Shown: one piece after another, positions 33,722-42,147 of the stretch
How positions within the stretch are numbered: the stretch's first letter is position 1
How the letters are laid out: each line of letters starts with the position of its first letter
Source of the DNA: Roseimarinus sediminis
GTDB taxonomy: Bacteria; Bacteroidota; Bacteroidia; Bacteroidales; Prolixibacteraceae
Assembly: GCF_050433125.1 (NCBI RefSeq)
Contig: NZ_JBNPXV010000004.1
Coordinates: 124,001-188,000, forward strand
Length of the DNA: 64,000 nucleotides
Direction: 5' to 3'
Made by a program: the position numbers and the translations under genes
Notes under the pieces: generated by a model
What the model was told of the DNA's origin: nothing
What the model saw: the letters and a program-made list of their open reading frames with translations, nothing else
Databases searched by the model: none

Positions 33722-34153
33722 ATGCAAGCAGTTTGTCCAATTACCGATCAGCGAATCAACGAACAGGTTGCCCGTTTGAATGCCGTCGTCACTTTTGTTT
33801 TGGCAGTAAGTTTTATCATCTTCAATTTCTGGCCCGGCCTGCTTTTTCTGATGATCGATTTCATTATCAGAGGCTTTTTTGATGGTCGTTACAGCCCCCT
33901 GAGCAGCGTAAACAAGCAAATTGCAAAGCAGCTCAATTTAAAGGTAAAAATGATCAATGCCGGTCCTAAAATTTTTGCCGCTCAGGTAGGAGGTACTTTG
34001 AGTGCATTGGCTTTGCTGACTTCTTTACTTGATTGTAGTGTGTTTTGTATTGCCGCCGCGGGCATTCTGGCATTTTTCTCCTTGCTGGAAGCTGCATTTT
34101 CGTATTGTGTAGCCTGTCAGCTCTATCCTTTTTTCAGAAAAAGTGTGAATTAA
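33722..34153 (+). CDS. DUF4395 membrane protein
   Basis: 143 residues from the ATG at 33722. The N-terminal motif CPITDQRINEQVARLNA is the DUF4395 signature, followed by two pairs of hydrophobic helices and a central basic segment (GPKIFAAQVGG). A C-terminal Cys cluster is present (CVACQLYPFF). Upstream in-frame starts at 33653 or 33680 would overlap the -7 element, so I chose the start that fits the motif. Members often accompany thioredoxin-like or sulfur-transfer genes; none is adjacent here. Function unknown. Confidence 0.8.
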   Translation: MQAVCPITDQRINEQVARLNAVVTFVLAVSFIIFNFWPGLLFLMIDFIIRGFFDGRYSPLSSVNKQIAKQLNLKVKMINAGPKIFAAQVGGTLSALALLTSLLDCSVFCIAAAGILAFFSLLEAAFSYCVACQLYPFFRKSVN

Positions 34154-34228
34154 TTTTGAATCATTATCGTCTCCCTCGATATGCTATCCCAACTGAACAC
34201 TATTGAATTGAGAGCCTTTCAAGGGCTT

Positions 34229-36145
34229 TCAATTACAATAGCGTTTAATTACATTGTAACTTTCTTCAATTCCCAATTCGCCCGCCTTACTTAAATCGCG
34301 TGCACCGCCTTCAATGTCGTTCAACAGTACCTTCACCAGCCCCCGGTTGTAATAGGCTTCGGCAAAATCATTTTCAATTTCGATGGCTTTTGAATATTCA
34401 TCCATGGCCGCCAGGTATTGTTCATTTTTAATGAACAGGTTTCCGCGATTGAAGTAGCCAAACGGGAATTGCGGATTCATGTAAAGTACCACGGAATAAT
34501 CAGTTAAAATGGCATCCATCGCTTCGTCGGGCAGGCTGTTTTTATTTTGGGGCTTCAGCTTTTGCATGCTTTGCAGCGATGTGTTGAGCGTCGATCCTGT
34601 TGCCACCTTTTCGATGGCTTCGATTAATTTGGTGCGGGTATTGGCCCGCATGAAATAGGCCAGCAGGTTGTGTTCATCAAGTTCGATTGCCCGGTCGAGA
34701 TCGCTCAGGGCACCGTTGTAATTGCCGGTGAGCGACTTGAAAATCCCTCTGTAGAGATAGTTGTTGCTGATTCCTTTATTTTGCTCGATGCGCTGATCAA
34801 AAACCAAAACCTGATTCTGATAGTAGGCTTTTGCAGCTTCGGAACTCAAAGGTTGATTGCTTAAGGTTAAATAAGGCTGGTAGTTGAACGATGCATTCAG
34901 TTTTTCAATGAGCATGTTAAAATAACCAACCGTCTCATTATCGGCCGAAGTTCTGCTGATGGTTGCAATCTCAAAAAGAGGAAGCAGGGTGATCTGGATG
35001 TTCTGATTCTGCACTCTTCCCGGATCTTCTGCTTCTTGTCCCGGGATTTGACGGTTATCTTCAACCACCAGATTCGCTTTCATTTTTCTTTTTTGTAATT
35101 CAGCCAGATCGATTACAGGTGCTGCAGCTTCGTTTGAGCTGGTATCGGCAATAAATGCATTTGTGCTGCTGTCGGCAGGTGCAATGTTTGAAGCCTGTTG
35201 CTGCCATGCTTGCAATTGTTGTTTTCGGGCTTCTTCCTGTTCTTTGGCCGTTTGCCACGGGCGGCGTGCAAAACGGGGGTCGAGTAGTGAGGCGTAATCG
35301 TAATCCTGCTGATATCCATCCTTACCGGTCATTTCTCGTGCAATTCCCCGGTTAAAATAAGCACTGGCCATTTGATTGTTGATTTCGATGGCCTGGTTGT
35401 AGTCCATGATGGCAGCATCGTAGCTTTCGAGCTGTTGCTTTACCATTCCACGATTCAGGTAGGCATGTGCATTCCGGGGATCGAGGTAGATGGCCATGTC
35501 GAAATCACGCAGGGCTCCGGCAAATTCTTTTTGTTCAATCTTTATTAAACCGCGACTCATGTATCCCATGGCCGAATTGGGTCTGATGCGGATGAGCTGG
35601 TTACAATCGGCAATGGCGCTGTCCCATTCTTCGAGCAACTGATAAGCAATGCTTCTATTCAGGTGCGCATTGTAGTTTTTAGGTTTCAGTTCGATGGCCC
35701 TGCTATAATCTGCGATGGCACCTTCCAGGTCTCTCATGGCTGCCTTACAAATTCCACGGTTGTTATAAATATCGGCATTTTCACCATCGAGCTGCATGGC
35801 TTCCGAATAGTCGTTCATGGCTTTATCGTAAGCTCCCAGATTGTAATTTACAATACCACGGTACATGAGGGCTTCGGGGTAAAATGGCTTTATCTCGAGC
35901 GCTTTGTTCAGATCGGAAATGGCACCACGGTAATCTTCAAGATTCATTTTTGAAACCCCACGGTAAAAATAAGGCTCGGGCAAATGCGGTTGCATGCTTA
36001 CAAGCATATTAAAGCTTTCGATAGCCCCCGTGTAATTACCAAAGTAGAGCCTGCTGCGACCGGTGTGTATTACATGGCTGGTATTAAGCTGGCCAATTCC
36101 TGACAGGGGCAACAATACAAGGAGTATAAGGAGCTTTTTCTTCAT
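34229..36145 (-). CDS. Secreted tetratricopeptide-repeat protein
   Basis: 638 residues with a signal peptide (about 1-18, LSGIGQ). Residues about 22-290 contain eight consecutive TPR units of 34 residues (pattern such as AISDLNKALEIKPFYPEALM), then a low-complexity linker rich in Gln/Ala (about 295-345). A middle domain without clear similarity follows, then three further TPRs at the C-terminus. Such proteins act as periplasmic or outer-membrane scaffolds; no partner is evident. Monocistronic and convergent with the DUF4395 gene. Confidence 0.88.
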   Translation of the reverse strand: MKKKLLILLVLLPLSGIGQLNTSHVIHTGRSRLYFGNYTGAIESFNMLVSMQPHLPEPYFYRGVSKMNLEDYRGAISDLNKALEIKPFYPEALMYRGIVNYNLGAYDKAMNDYSEAMQLDGENADIYNNRGICKAAMRDLEGAIADYSRAIELKPKNYNAHLNRSIAYQLLEEWDSAIADCNQLIRIRPNSAMGYMSRGLIKIEQKEFAGALRDFDMAIYLDPRNAHAYLNRGMVKQQLESYDAAIMDYNQAIEINNQMASAYFNRGIAREMTGKDGYQQDYDYASLLDPRFARRPWQTAKEQEEARKQQLQAWQQQASNIAPADSSTNAFIADTSSNEAAAPVIDLAELQKRKMKANLVVEDNRQIPGQEAEDPGRVQNQNIQITLLPLFEIATISRTSADNETVGYFNMLIEKLNASFNYQPYLTLSNQPLSSEAAKAYYQNQVLVFDQRIEQNKGISNNYLYRGIFKSLTGNYNGALSDLDRAIELDEHNLLAYFMRANTRTKLIEAIEKVATGSTLNTSLQSMQKLKPQNKNSLPDEAMDAILTDYSVVLYMNPQFPFGYFNRGNLFIKNEQYLAAMDEYSKAIEIENDFAEAYYNRGLVKVLLNDIEGGARDLSKAGELGIEESYNVIKRYCN

Positions 36146-36429
36146 CGTCTTTTTCTAAAATGAACAAAAATAGCATTTTTCAGCAGCCGTGCCGGAAGTT
36201 TCACTTTTTTTAATATTCAGAAACGACAGCGCTGTCAACGATATACACCCGGGTGTTATTTATTTCCATTCAAAATAAGCAGCAGTTGTTCTGTTTTGAG
36301 TTGTAAGTGTTGGTTTTTCAGGAGGTTATTGTGGAGAATGAAAATATGGCCATGTTTCTCGTATTTTAAAACTTTGGAAAAAAAGCTTCGAAATGACGTT
36401 TTTCAACTAATTGAAATATGCAAAATGGT

Positions 36430-36437
36430 TACTTTTG
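36430..36437 (+). promoter_or_regulatory. -7 element upstream of pta
   Basis: TACTTTTG fits TAnnTTTG, 41 nt before the pta ATG. A TTG at 36411-36413 is closer than the usual -33 spacing. The remaining 36146-36429 shows no gene; a frame from 36296 is only an upstream extension of pta. Confidence 0.5.
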
Positions 36438-36478
36438 TGCTTTGCTTGTTACATAGAAAGATTAGAAAAATAGATCAT

Positions 36479-37477
36479 ATGAAATTACTGGATCAGATTA
36501 AATCAAATGCATCCAAACTGAATAAAAGGATCGTTTTGCCCGAGGGGGAGGAAGCCCGTACTTTGCAGGCTGCAGAAATTATTTTAAAAGAAGGTATTGC
36601 CCGTTTAATTTTGCTGGGTGATCCCATTGTTATTAAGCAGAAAGCCAATGAGCTGGGCGTTGAGATTTCGGGAGCTGAATTGATTGATCCCCGCACCGAT
36701 GAACGCAGGGATGCTTATGCTGACCTGATGGTAGAAATTCGTAAAAACAAGGGACTGAAGAAGGAGGAAGCACTTGCCTTGCTCAATGATCCCCTTTATT
36801 TTGGGCCATTAATGATTAAAAGTGGTGATGCTGACGGAGAACTTGCCGGAGCCATCAATGCCACCGGCGATGTATTGCGTCCTGCATTTCAATTTGTAAA
36901 AACTTTACCAGGCTGCAGCGTGGTATCGGGTGCTTTTTTGATGTTTGTCGATGAGCGCTTTGGTCACGACGGGGTGCTGGTTTTTGCCGATTGTGCTGTA
37001 ATGCCAGATCCTGATGCCCAACAGCTGGCCGAAATTGCCGTTACTTCTGCTCAAACAGCAAAAGCCATCGTGGGGCTTGATCCCCGGGTGGCCATGCTTA
37101 GCTTCTCAACCATGGGAAGTGCGAAACATCCTTTGGTTGATAAAGTAGTGGAAGCAACGCAGTTGGCTAAAAAAATGGCTCCAGGCTTAAAGATTGATGG
37201 TGAAATGCAACTCGATGCAGCCATTATCAAGGAAGTGGGAGCGTTGAAGGCGCCGGAAAGTGAAGTGGCCGGTAAAGCCAATGTTTTGGTTTTTCCCGGA
37301 CTTGAAGCAGGAAATATTGGATACAAACTGGTACAGCGTCTGGCCGGAGCCGAAGCCATTGGCCCCGTATTGCAGGGAATGGCTGCACCAATCAACGACC
37401 TTTCGAGAGGTTGCTCGGTTACCGATATTGTGAACATGGTTGCTGTTACCGCCAACCAGGCTGGTAGTACCTTTTAA
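36479..37477 (+). CDS. pta: Phosphate acetyltransferase
   Basis: 332 residues from the ATG at 36479, which matches the family N-terminus (KLLDQIKSNASKLNKRIVLP). Converts acetyl-CoA and phosphate to acetyl phosphate. Typical segments: LPEGEEARTLQAAEII, INATGDVLRPAFQFVKT, VSGAFLMF, DCAVMPDPDAQQLAEIA, MLSFSTMGSAKHP and the C-terminal GCSVTDIVNMVAVTANQA. This is the short form without the N-terminal regulatory domains. First of four genes reading to the tandem acetate kinases, so it supplies the substrate for ATP formation during fermentation. Confidence 0.95.
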   Translation: MKLLDQIKSNASKLNKRIVLPEGEEARTLQAAEIILKEGIARLILLGDPIVIKQKANELGVEISGAELIDPRTDERRDAYADLMVEIRKNKGLKKEEALALLNDPLYFGPLMIKSGDADGELAGAINATGDVLRPAFQFVKTLPGCSVVSGAFLMFVDERFGHDGVLVFADCAVMPDPDAQQLAEIAVTSAQTAKAIVGLDPRVAMLSFSTMGSAKHPLVDKVVEATQLAKKMAPGLKIDGEMQLDAAIIKEVGALKAPESEVAGKANVLVFPGLEAGNIGYKLVQRLAGAEAIGPVLQGMAAPINDLSRGCSVTDIVNMVAVTANQAGSTF

Positions 37478-38467
37478 ATGGCAGGAAAGATGGGAGAAAC
37501 TATTATAGAATCGATTGAAGATTTTGGCTTAAGTAAGAAGAAAAAATCTACCAAACTTTTTTCAAAAGTTGGCATAGTAGGCTGTGGAAATGATGGTCAA
37601 TACATTGCGCGTGTATGCAGTTCGTATGGTATGGAGGTGATTTTCAGGGAAGCGTCGGAAGAAAAAATCAACGAATCATTAAAAAAGATCGAAGAGATTA
37701 TCGACAGTCGAATCCGCAATTGGGGATCAACCGAATCGGAAAAGCGCGCAGTAATGTCGCGTATCAAAGGCACCCTGAGCCTTGAAGATTTTGCCGGATG
37801 TGATCTGGTAATCGAAACAGTACCTACGACCGGGAAGGGCCGTAGTTTTGAAGCCCGGAAACAGGTTTTTGAAGAGCTGGAAAAAATTGTTGATACTTCG
37901 ACGATTATTGCAACCAATTCAACAACTGTAATTATCTCCGACTTGTCGGAAAATCTGGAACATAAGGAGCGTTGCATCAGTCTGCACTTCATGATCAATT
38001 CGGTCGACTCAAGAATTGTAGAAATTACCAAAGGCTTGTATACCGCTGGCTGGGCCTACGATAAGGTGAAGCAATTCATTAAAATGATCAAGCGCAAAGC
38101 CATTCCGGTCGAAGAATCGGTAGGGCTTATCAGTGTACGCATGTTTACCGTTTTATTGAACGAAGCCTGCGAGATGGTTCTTGAAGGAGTAGGATGTAAA
38201 GATGACATAGAGCAACTGATGCTTACCGGTTATGGTATGCGTCTGGGGCCTTTCAGTATTGCCGACATCATAGGGCTCGACCGTGTGTCGCGCTGGATGG
38301 AGAACCTGTTCAATGAGTTTGGTGATGCCCGTTACAAAACCAATCCAATGATCAAACGACTGATCAGGCAAAATCATTACGGACTAAGTTCAGGAAAAGG
38401 CTTTTTCGAATACGACGAAAATGGTGAACGTATTGTAAAAGCAAGTGCCGAACTTGTCGGTAAATAA
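37478..38467 (+). CDS. 3-hydroxyacyl-CoA dehydrogenase-like protein, divergent
   Basis: 329 residues; the ATG follows the pta stop directly. An N-terminal extension of about 30 residues rich in Lys precedes the NAD fold (VGIVGCGNDGQYIARVCSSY). The catalytic His and Glu of the family are recognisable in LHFMINSVDSRIVEITKG, and Ser in TNSTTV. However the strand that normally reads G-F-x-x-N-R is GLISVR, so the usual active-site Asn is Val, and the NPxP after His is absent. The C-terminal domain (GPFSIADIIGLDRVSRWMEN, GKGFFEYDENG) is otherwise normal. It may act on an unusual substrate or have a changed reaction. Its place between pta and ackA ties it to fermentation. Confidence 0.82.
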   Translation: MAGKMGETIIESIEDFGLSKKKKSTKLFSKVGIVGCGNDGQYIARVCSSYGMEVIFREASEEKINESLKKIEEIIDSRIRNWGSTESEKRAVMSRIKGTLSLEDFAGCDLVIETVPTTGKGRSFEARKQVFEELEKIVDTSTIIATNSTTVIISDLSENLEHKERCISLHFMINSVDSRIVEITKGLYTAGWAYDKVKQFIKMIKRKAIPVEESVGLISVRMFTVLLNEACEMVLEGVGCKDDIEQLMLTGYGMRLGPFSIADIIGLDRVSRWMENLFNEFGDARYKTNPMIKRLIRQNHYGLSSGKGFFEYDENGERIVKASAELVGK

Positions 38468-38523
38468 GATGAATGAAGGAGCAGCTATCGTCTTGAAGCT
38501 GGTTCTACGCACATTGTTTATTA

Positions 38524-39741
38524 ATGAATAACAACAAACGAATGAAAATATTGGTACTGAACTGTGGAAGTTCGTCGATTAAATTTCAATTTTTCAACAT
38601 GACCGATCAATCGGTACTGGCCAAAGGCCTGGTTGAAAAAATTGGTCTCAACGGATCCCAGTTAAAGCTTAATAAGGAGAACGGTGATAAGGTGGTCTTT
38701 AATGGTGAAATTCTTGATCACAAAGCCGGGATTGAATTTGTGCTGGGGGTACTTACCAGCAAAAAGCACGGATGCATTGATAAGTTGTCCGAAATTTCGG
38801 CTGTAGGTCACCGGGTGGTACATGGGGGTGAAAGTTTCAGCAGCAGCGTACTGATCGATAACGAGGTCATTTCAGAAATGGAAAAATGCATTGAGCTGGC
38901 TCCCTTGCATAACCCGCCGAACCTGAAGGGGATTGAAGCCATTGAAGAATTGATTCCCGACGTAAAACAGGTGGGGGTTTTCGATACTGCCTTTCACCAA
39001 ACCATGCCCGACTATGCTTACATGTACGGCATTCCTTACAGCCTCTACAAAAAATACGGTGTTCGCCGCTATGGTTTCCACGGAACCAGTCATCGCTATG
39101 TTAGCCAGCGAGCCTGCGAAATTCTGGGTGTCGACTTTCAGCAGCAAAAGATCATTACCTGCCATTTGGGTAACGGTGCTTCACTTGCTGCCATCGATAA
39201 GGGAAAATCGGTCGATACTTCCATGGGCTTCACCCCGCTCGAAGGCTTGTTGATGGGAACCCGTGCCGGCGACCTCGATATTGGTGCAGTTACTTTTTTA
39301 ATGGAAAAGGAAAATATTGGTGTTGAATCGGCATCGGCGCTTTTTAACAAGCACAGCGGCATGTTGGGAATCACCAGCATTTCGTCGGATGCCCGCGACA
39401 TTGAACTGGCGGCCGAAGAAGGAAATGAGCGGGCAATACTGGCCATGAAAATGTACGATTATCGCGTCAGAAAATACATTGGTGCCTATACTGCAGCAAT
39501 GAATGGTTGTGATATTCTGGTATTTACAGGCGGTATTGGCGAAAATGCCGACATTACCCGCAAGGGAGTGTGTGAAGAGATGAACTGGCTTGGTTTCCAT
39601 CTCGATCATAATAAAAACAATGGCTTACGTGGGAAGGAAGCCGTGATCAGTACCGACGATTCGAAGGTGAAAATCATGGTGGTACCTACCGATGAAGAAT
39701 TAATGATAGCCCTCGATACACAAACCATTGTAGAAGGGTAA
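38524..39741 (+). CDS. ackA: Acetate kinase, first tandem copy
   Basis: 405 residues (the ATG at 38542, giving MKILVLNCGSSSIKFQF, is an equally good start). Makes ATP and acetate from acetyl phosphate. ASKHA-fold motifs: NCGSSSIK, GHRVVHGG, FDTAFHQTMP, RRYGFHGTSHRYV, HLGNGASLAAI, TPLEGLLMGTRAGDLD, FTGGIGENA and the late DEELMIA. All residues named for the Methanosarcina enzyme (Asn, Ser, Arg in VVHGG region, Asp in FDTAFH, Arg in GTR, Glu in EEL) are in place. 56 nt follow the dehydrogenase gene, 75 nt precede the second kinase. Confidence 0.94.
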   Translation: MNNNKRMKILVLNCGSSSIKFQFFNMTDQSVLAKGLVEKIGLNGSQLKLNKENGDKVVFNGEILDHKAGIEFVLGVLTSKKHGCIDKLSEISAVGHRVVHGGESFSSSVLIDNEVISEMEKCIELAPLHNPPNLKGIEAIEELIPDVKQVGVFDTAFHQTMPDYAYMYGIPYSLYKKYGVRRYGFHGTSHRYVSQRACEILGVDFQQQKIITCHLGNGASLAAIDKGKSVDTSMGFTPLEGLLMGTRAGDLDIGAVTFLMEKENIGVESASALFNKHSGMLGITSISSDARDIELAAEEGNERAILAMKMYDYRVRKYIGAYTAAMNGCDILVFTGGIGENADITRKGVCEEMNWLGFHLDHNKNNGLRGKEAVISTDDSKVKIMVVPTDEELMIALDTQTIVEG

Positions 39742-39816
39742 GATAACAGGGTGCATTTGGGTCAGCATTTTTAGGAATAGTTAGAAAACCGGTATAATAA
39801 AAATAAAAGGAACTAT

Positions 39817-41040
39817 ATGAAGGTATTAATTCTTAACTGTGGAAGCTCATCTATTAAGTATCAGTTGTTTCATGTTGATAATGACAACAAGGTACTTGCC
39901 AAGGGGCAGGTCGATCGGATCGGTAATAAAGGAAGTAATATTGAACAAAAAGTTGAAGGGAAAGATCCGATTGTAATTGAACGTGAAATAGCTGACCACA
40001 TCGATGGAATTGACCTTATTTTAAAATTGCTGACCGATCGGCGGCATCAATCCATTGCATCATTGCAGGAAATTGATGCTGTTGGTCACCGCCTGGTACA
40101 TGGTGGTGAGTATTTTTCGGATACCGTCATCATCAATGAAGAAGTAAAAGAAAAAATGGCCGAATTGATCGATCTTGCCCCCTTGCACAATCCGGCCAAC
40201 CTTCAGGGAATAGAAGCCATGGAGCGTTTACTGCCTGGTAAGCCGCAGGTGGGCGTTTTTGATACGGCTTTTCATCAAACCATGCCCGAAAAGGCTTATT
40301 TATATGGAATTCCTTATAGTTTTTACAAGAAATACCACATTCGCCGTTATGGCTTTCACGGCACCAGCCATAAATATGTAGCTGAAAAAGCGTGCGAACT
40401 GCTGGGGTGGAATATCACCAAAAAGAAAATCATTACCTGTCATTTGGGGAATGGCGCTTCAATTACTGCAATCGATGGCGGACGTTCCATTGAAACTTCG
40501 ATGGGATTTACACCCAATTATGGTTTGGTAATGGGAACCCGCAGTGGAGTGGTCGATCCGGGAATTATTGAATACCTGATGAAAAAAGAAAATCTTCCAC
40601 TCAACGAAATAGTTCAGCTGCTGAATAAAAAGAGTGGAATGTACGGCATGTCCGATGGCTTGTCATCCGATATGCGCGACCTGGCCAATGAAATGCTGAA
40701 GGGAAACAAAGATGCCGAACGAGCCCTTAGTTCATACGCACACAGGGTAAAGCATTATATTGGTGCCTATGCAGCCGAATTGAACGGGCTCGACCTGGTG
40801 GTGATGACCGGAGGAATTGGTGAAAATAACTGGCTGGTTCGTGAACTGTGTCTCAACAAGATGGAGTTTCTGGGAATTACACTCAATAACGAATTAAACC
40901 GTAACCTCCGTGGGCAGGATATTAAAATTTGTACCGATTGTTCCAAAGTACAGGTAATGATTATACAAACCAACGAAGAGCTTGTAATTGCCCGCGAAAC
41001 TGCCCGTATGGTGGCCAATGGACAGAAGGTTGGAAATTAA
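39817..41040 (+). CDS. Acetate kinase family protein, second tandem copy
   Basis: 407 residues, clearly paralogous to the gene before it. Motifs NCGSSSIKYQL, GHRLVHGGEYFSD, FDTAFHQTMPEKAY, RRYGFHGTSHKYV, HLGNGASITAID and TGGIGEN are kept. In the segment after the active-site Arg it reads TPNYGLVMGTRSGVVDP, so the LEG of the first copy is NYG and the Asp after Gly is Val. These changes near the substrate pocket suggest a different acyl preference (propionate or butyrate) or a different kinetic role; this is inference. Convergent with the GPP34 gene, 16 nt apart. Confidence 0.88.
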   Translation: MKVLILNCGSSSIKYQLFHVDNDNKVLAKGQVDRIGNKGSNIEQKVEGKDPIVIEREIADHIDGIDLILKLLTDRRHQSIASLQEIDAVGHRLVHGGEYFSDTVIINEEVKEKMAELIDLAPLHNPANLQGIEAMERLLPGKPQVGVFDTAFHQTMPEKAYLYGIPYSFYKKYHIRRYGFHGTSHKYVAEKACELLGWNITKKKIITCHLGNGASITAIDGGRSIETSMGFTPNYGLVMGTRSGVVDPGIIEYLMKKENLPLNEIVQLLNKKSGMYGMSDGLSSDMRDLANEMLKGNKDAERALSSYAHRVKHYIGAYAAELNGLDLVVMTGGIGENNWLVRELCLNKMEFLGITLNNELNRNLRGQDIKICTDCSKVQVMIIQTNEELVIARETARMVANGQKVGN

Positions 41041-41056
41041 TACACTTCATTCATAA

Positions 41057-41731
41057 TCAAATACCGGAGGCTGTTCCCTTTGTGGCATGGGCGGCCATAA
41101 TGGCCTGTTTAATACCGCTATGCAGCGCTTTTAGCTGATCGTAATTTTCGGAATACTGGTAGCCGTTTTTCAGCAAAAGTTTCATTTTCGATCGCATGAT
41201 CCTTCGTTCATCGCGCATGTCGGATAAGGATCGGTACAAACGGCAAATGTGTATGAGCGACATAAAGAGCAGATCGTCGCTTACAGGTGGCTGATTTCGC
41301 AGTAAAATATTGCGGAAGTGCCGGATGGTTTCCATGCGTTCATCCCTTTTGGCCGGAAAATATCGTTTGTAGGGAATCAGCAGAAACTTCTTTCTGACCA
41401 TGATCAGGTCTCCATTGTCGCTCAAAGTTTTTATCAGTTCCTTCTTGTAAAAACCACTTTTAAATGCCATCCGGCCCAGAAGTCCGGAAATGCTTATTTT
41501 TCCTTTTCGCTGCAGCAGGTCAATTATTTGATTAAAATAGGGATAGGAGCCGGGTGAAGCGTCAATCAATACTACTTTCTTGTTTTCAAAACGAATTTTT
41601 CCACAACGATAAAGGTCGGCCAGCATGGCGCCCAATAAGCCATAGCCAAATTCGCTACCATAGTTGAAATAGTATCCATTCTTCGGGTTGAGTGATAAGA
41701 GAAAAAAGTCACGACTCAGTTTCGGTTCCAT
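41057..41731 (-). CDS. GPP34 (GOLPH3-like) family protein
   Basis: 224 residues. The N-terminal part reads DFFLLSLNPKNGYY then GYGLLGAMLADLYRCGKIRF, the start of the GPP34 domain, with VVLIDASP on the next strand. The C-terminal part is helical and strongly basic. In eukaryotes GOLPH3 binds phosphatidylinositol-4-phosphate; bacterial members have no established role. No signal peptide or membrane helix is evident, so it is probably cytoplasmic or peripheral at the membrane. Confidence 0.8.
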   Translation of the reverse strand: MEPKLSRDFFLLSLNPKNGYYFNYGSEFGYGLLGAMLADLYRCGKIRFENKKVVLIDASPGSYPYFNQIIDLLQRKGKISISGLLGRMAFKSGFYKKELIKTLSDNGDLIMVRKKFLLIPYKRYFPAKRDERMETIRHFRNILLRNQPPVSDDLLFMSLIHICRLYRSLSDMRDERRIMRSKMKLLLKNGYQYSENYDQLKALHSGIKQAIMAAHATKGTASGI

Positions 41732-41766
41732 ATCGACGTATTGATTTACTTAAGCAATAAGTAAGC

Positions 41767-42114
41767 TTAGCTCCCTGAACGTTTCACTTTGTATCCTTCT
41801 TTTTTCAGAATTTCCATTATTTTTTCTCTGAAGTCGCCCTGAATAATTACTTCACCGTCCTTTGCCGAGCCACCAACTCCGCATTTCGATTTGAGTAATT
41901 TGGCCAGTGCTTTCAGGTCGTCGGACGATCCGACAAAGCCGGTAACCAGCGTAACTTTCTTCCCTTTTCGTTGCTTTTTATCGAGCAGCACCCGCAAGTC
42001 CTGCTTTTGCGGAGGCAAGGTTTCTTCGCTTTCTTCTTCAAAGTGTTGGTATTCATGATCAGGGTTGGTTGAGAAAACCACTCCCAGTCGTTCTTTCCAG
42101 TCGTTGTTGCTCAT
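41767..42114 (-). CDS. SUI1/YciH family translation factor
   Basis: 115 residues. An N-terminal acidic, disordered part (residues 15-38) precedes the SUI1 domain: DLRVLLDKKQRKGKKVTLVT, then LKSKCGVGGSAKDGEVIIQG and a C-terminal helix. It is the bacterial homologue of eIF1, thought to affect start-codon fidelity. 35 nt upstream of the GPP34 gene and 33 nt downstream of the hydG-like gene. Confidence 0.93.
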   Translation of the reverse strand: MSNNDWKERLGVVFSTNPDHEYQHFEEESEETLPPQKQDLRVLLDKKQRKGKKVTLVTGFVGSSDDLKALAKLLKSKCGVGGSAKDGEVIIQGDFREKIMEILKKEGYKVKRSGS

Positions 42115-42147
42115 GGTGGCTTTGTTTTCTGATAAAATTTTTCGGTG

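Noticed and set aside
34207..34232. Inverted repeat at the end of the TPR gene as a terminator
   Set aside because: The stem has mismatches and no T-run on either strand.
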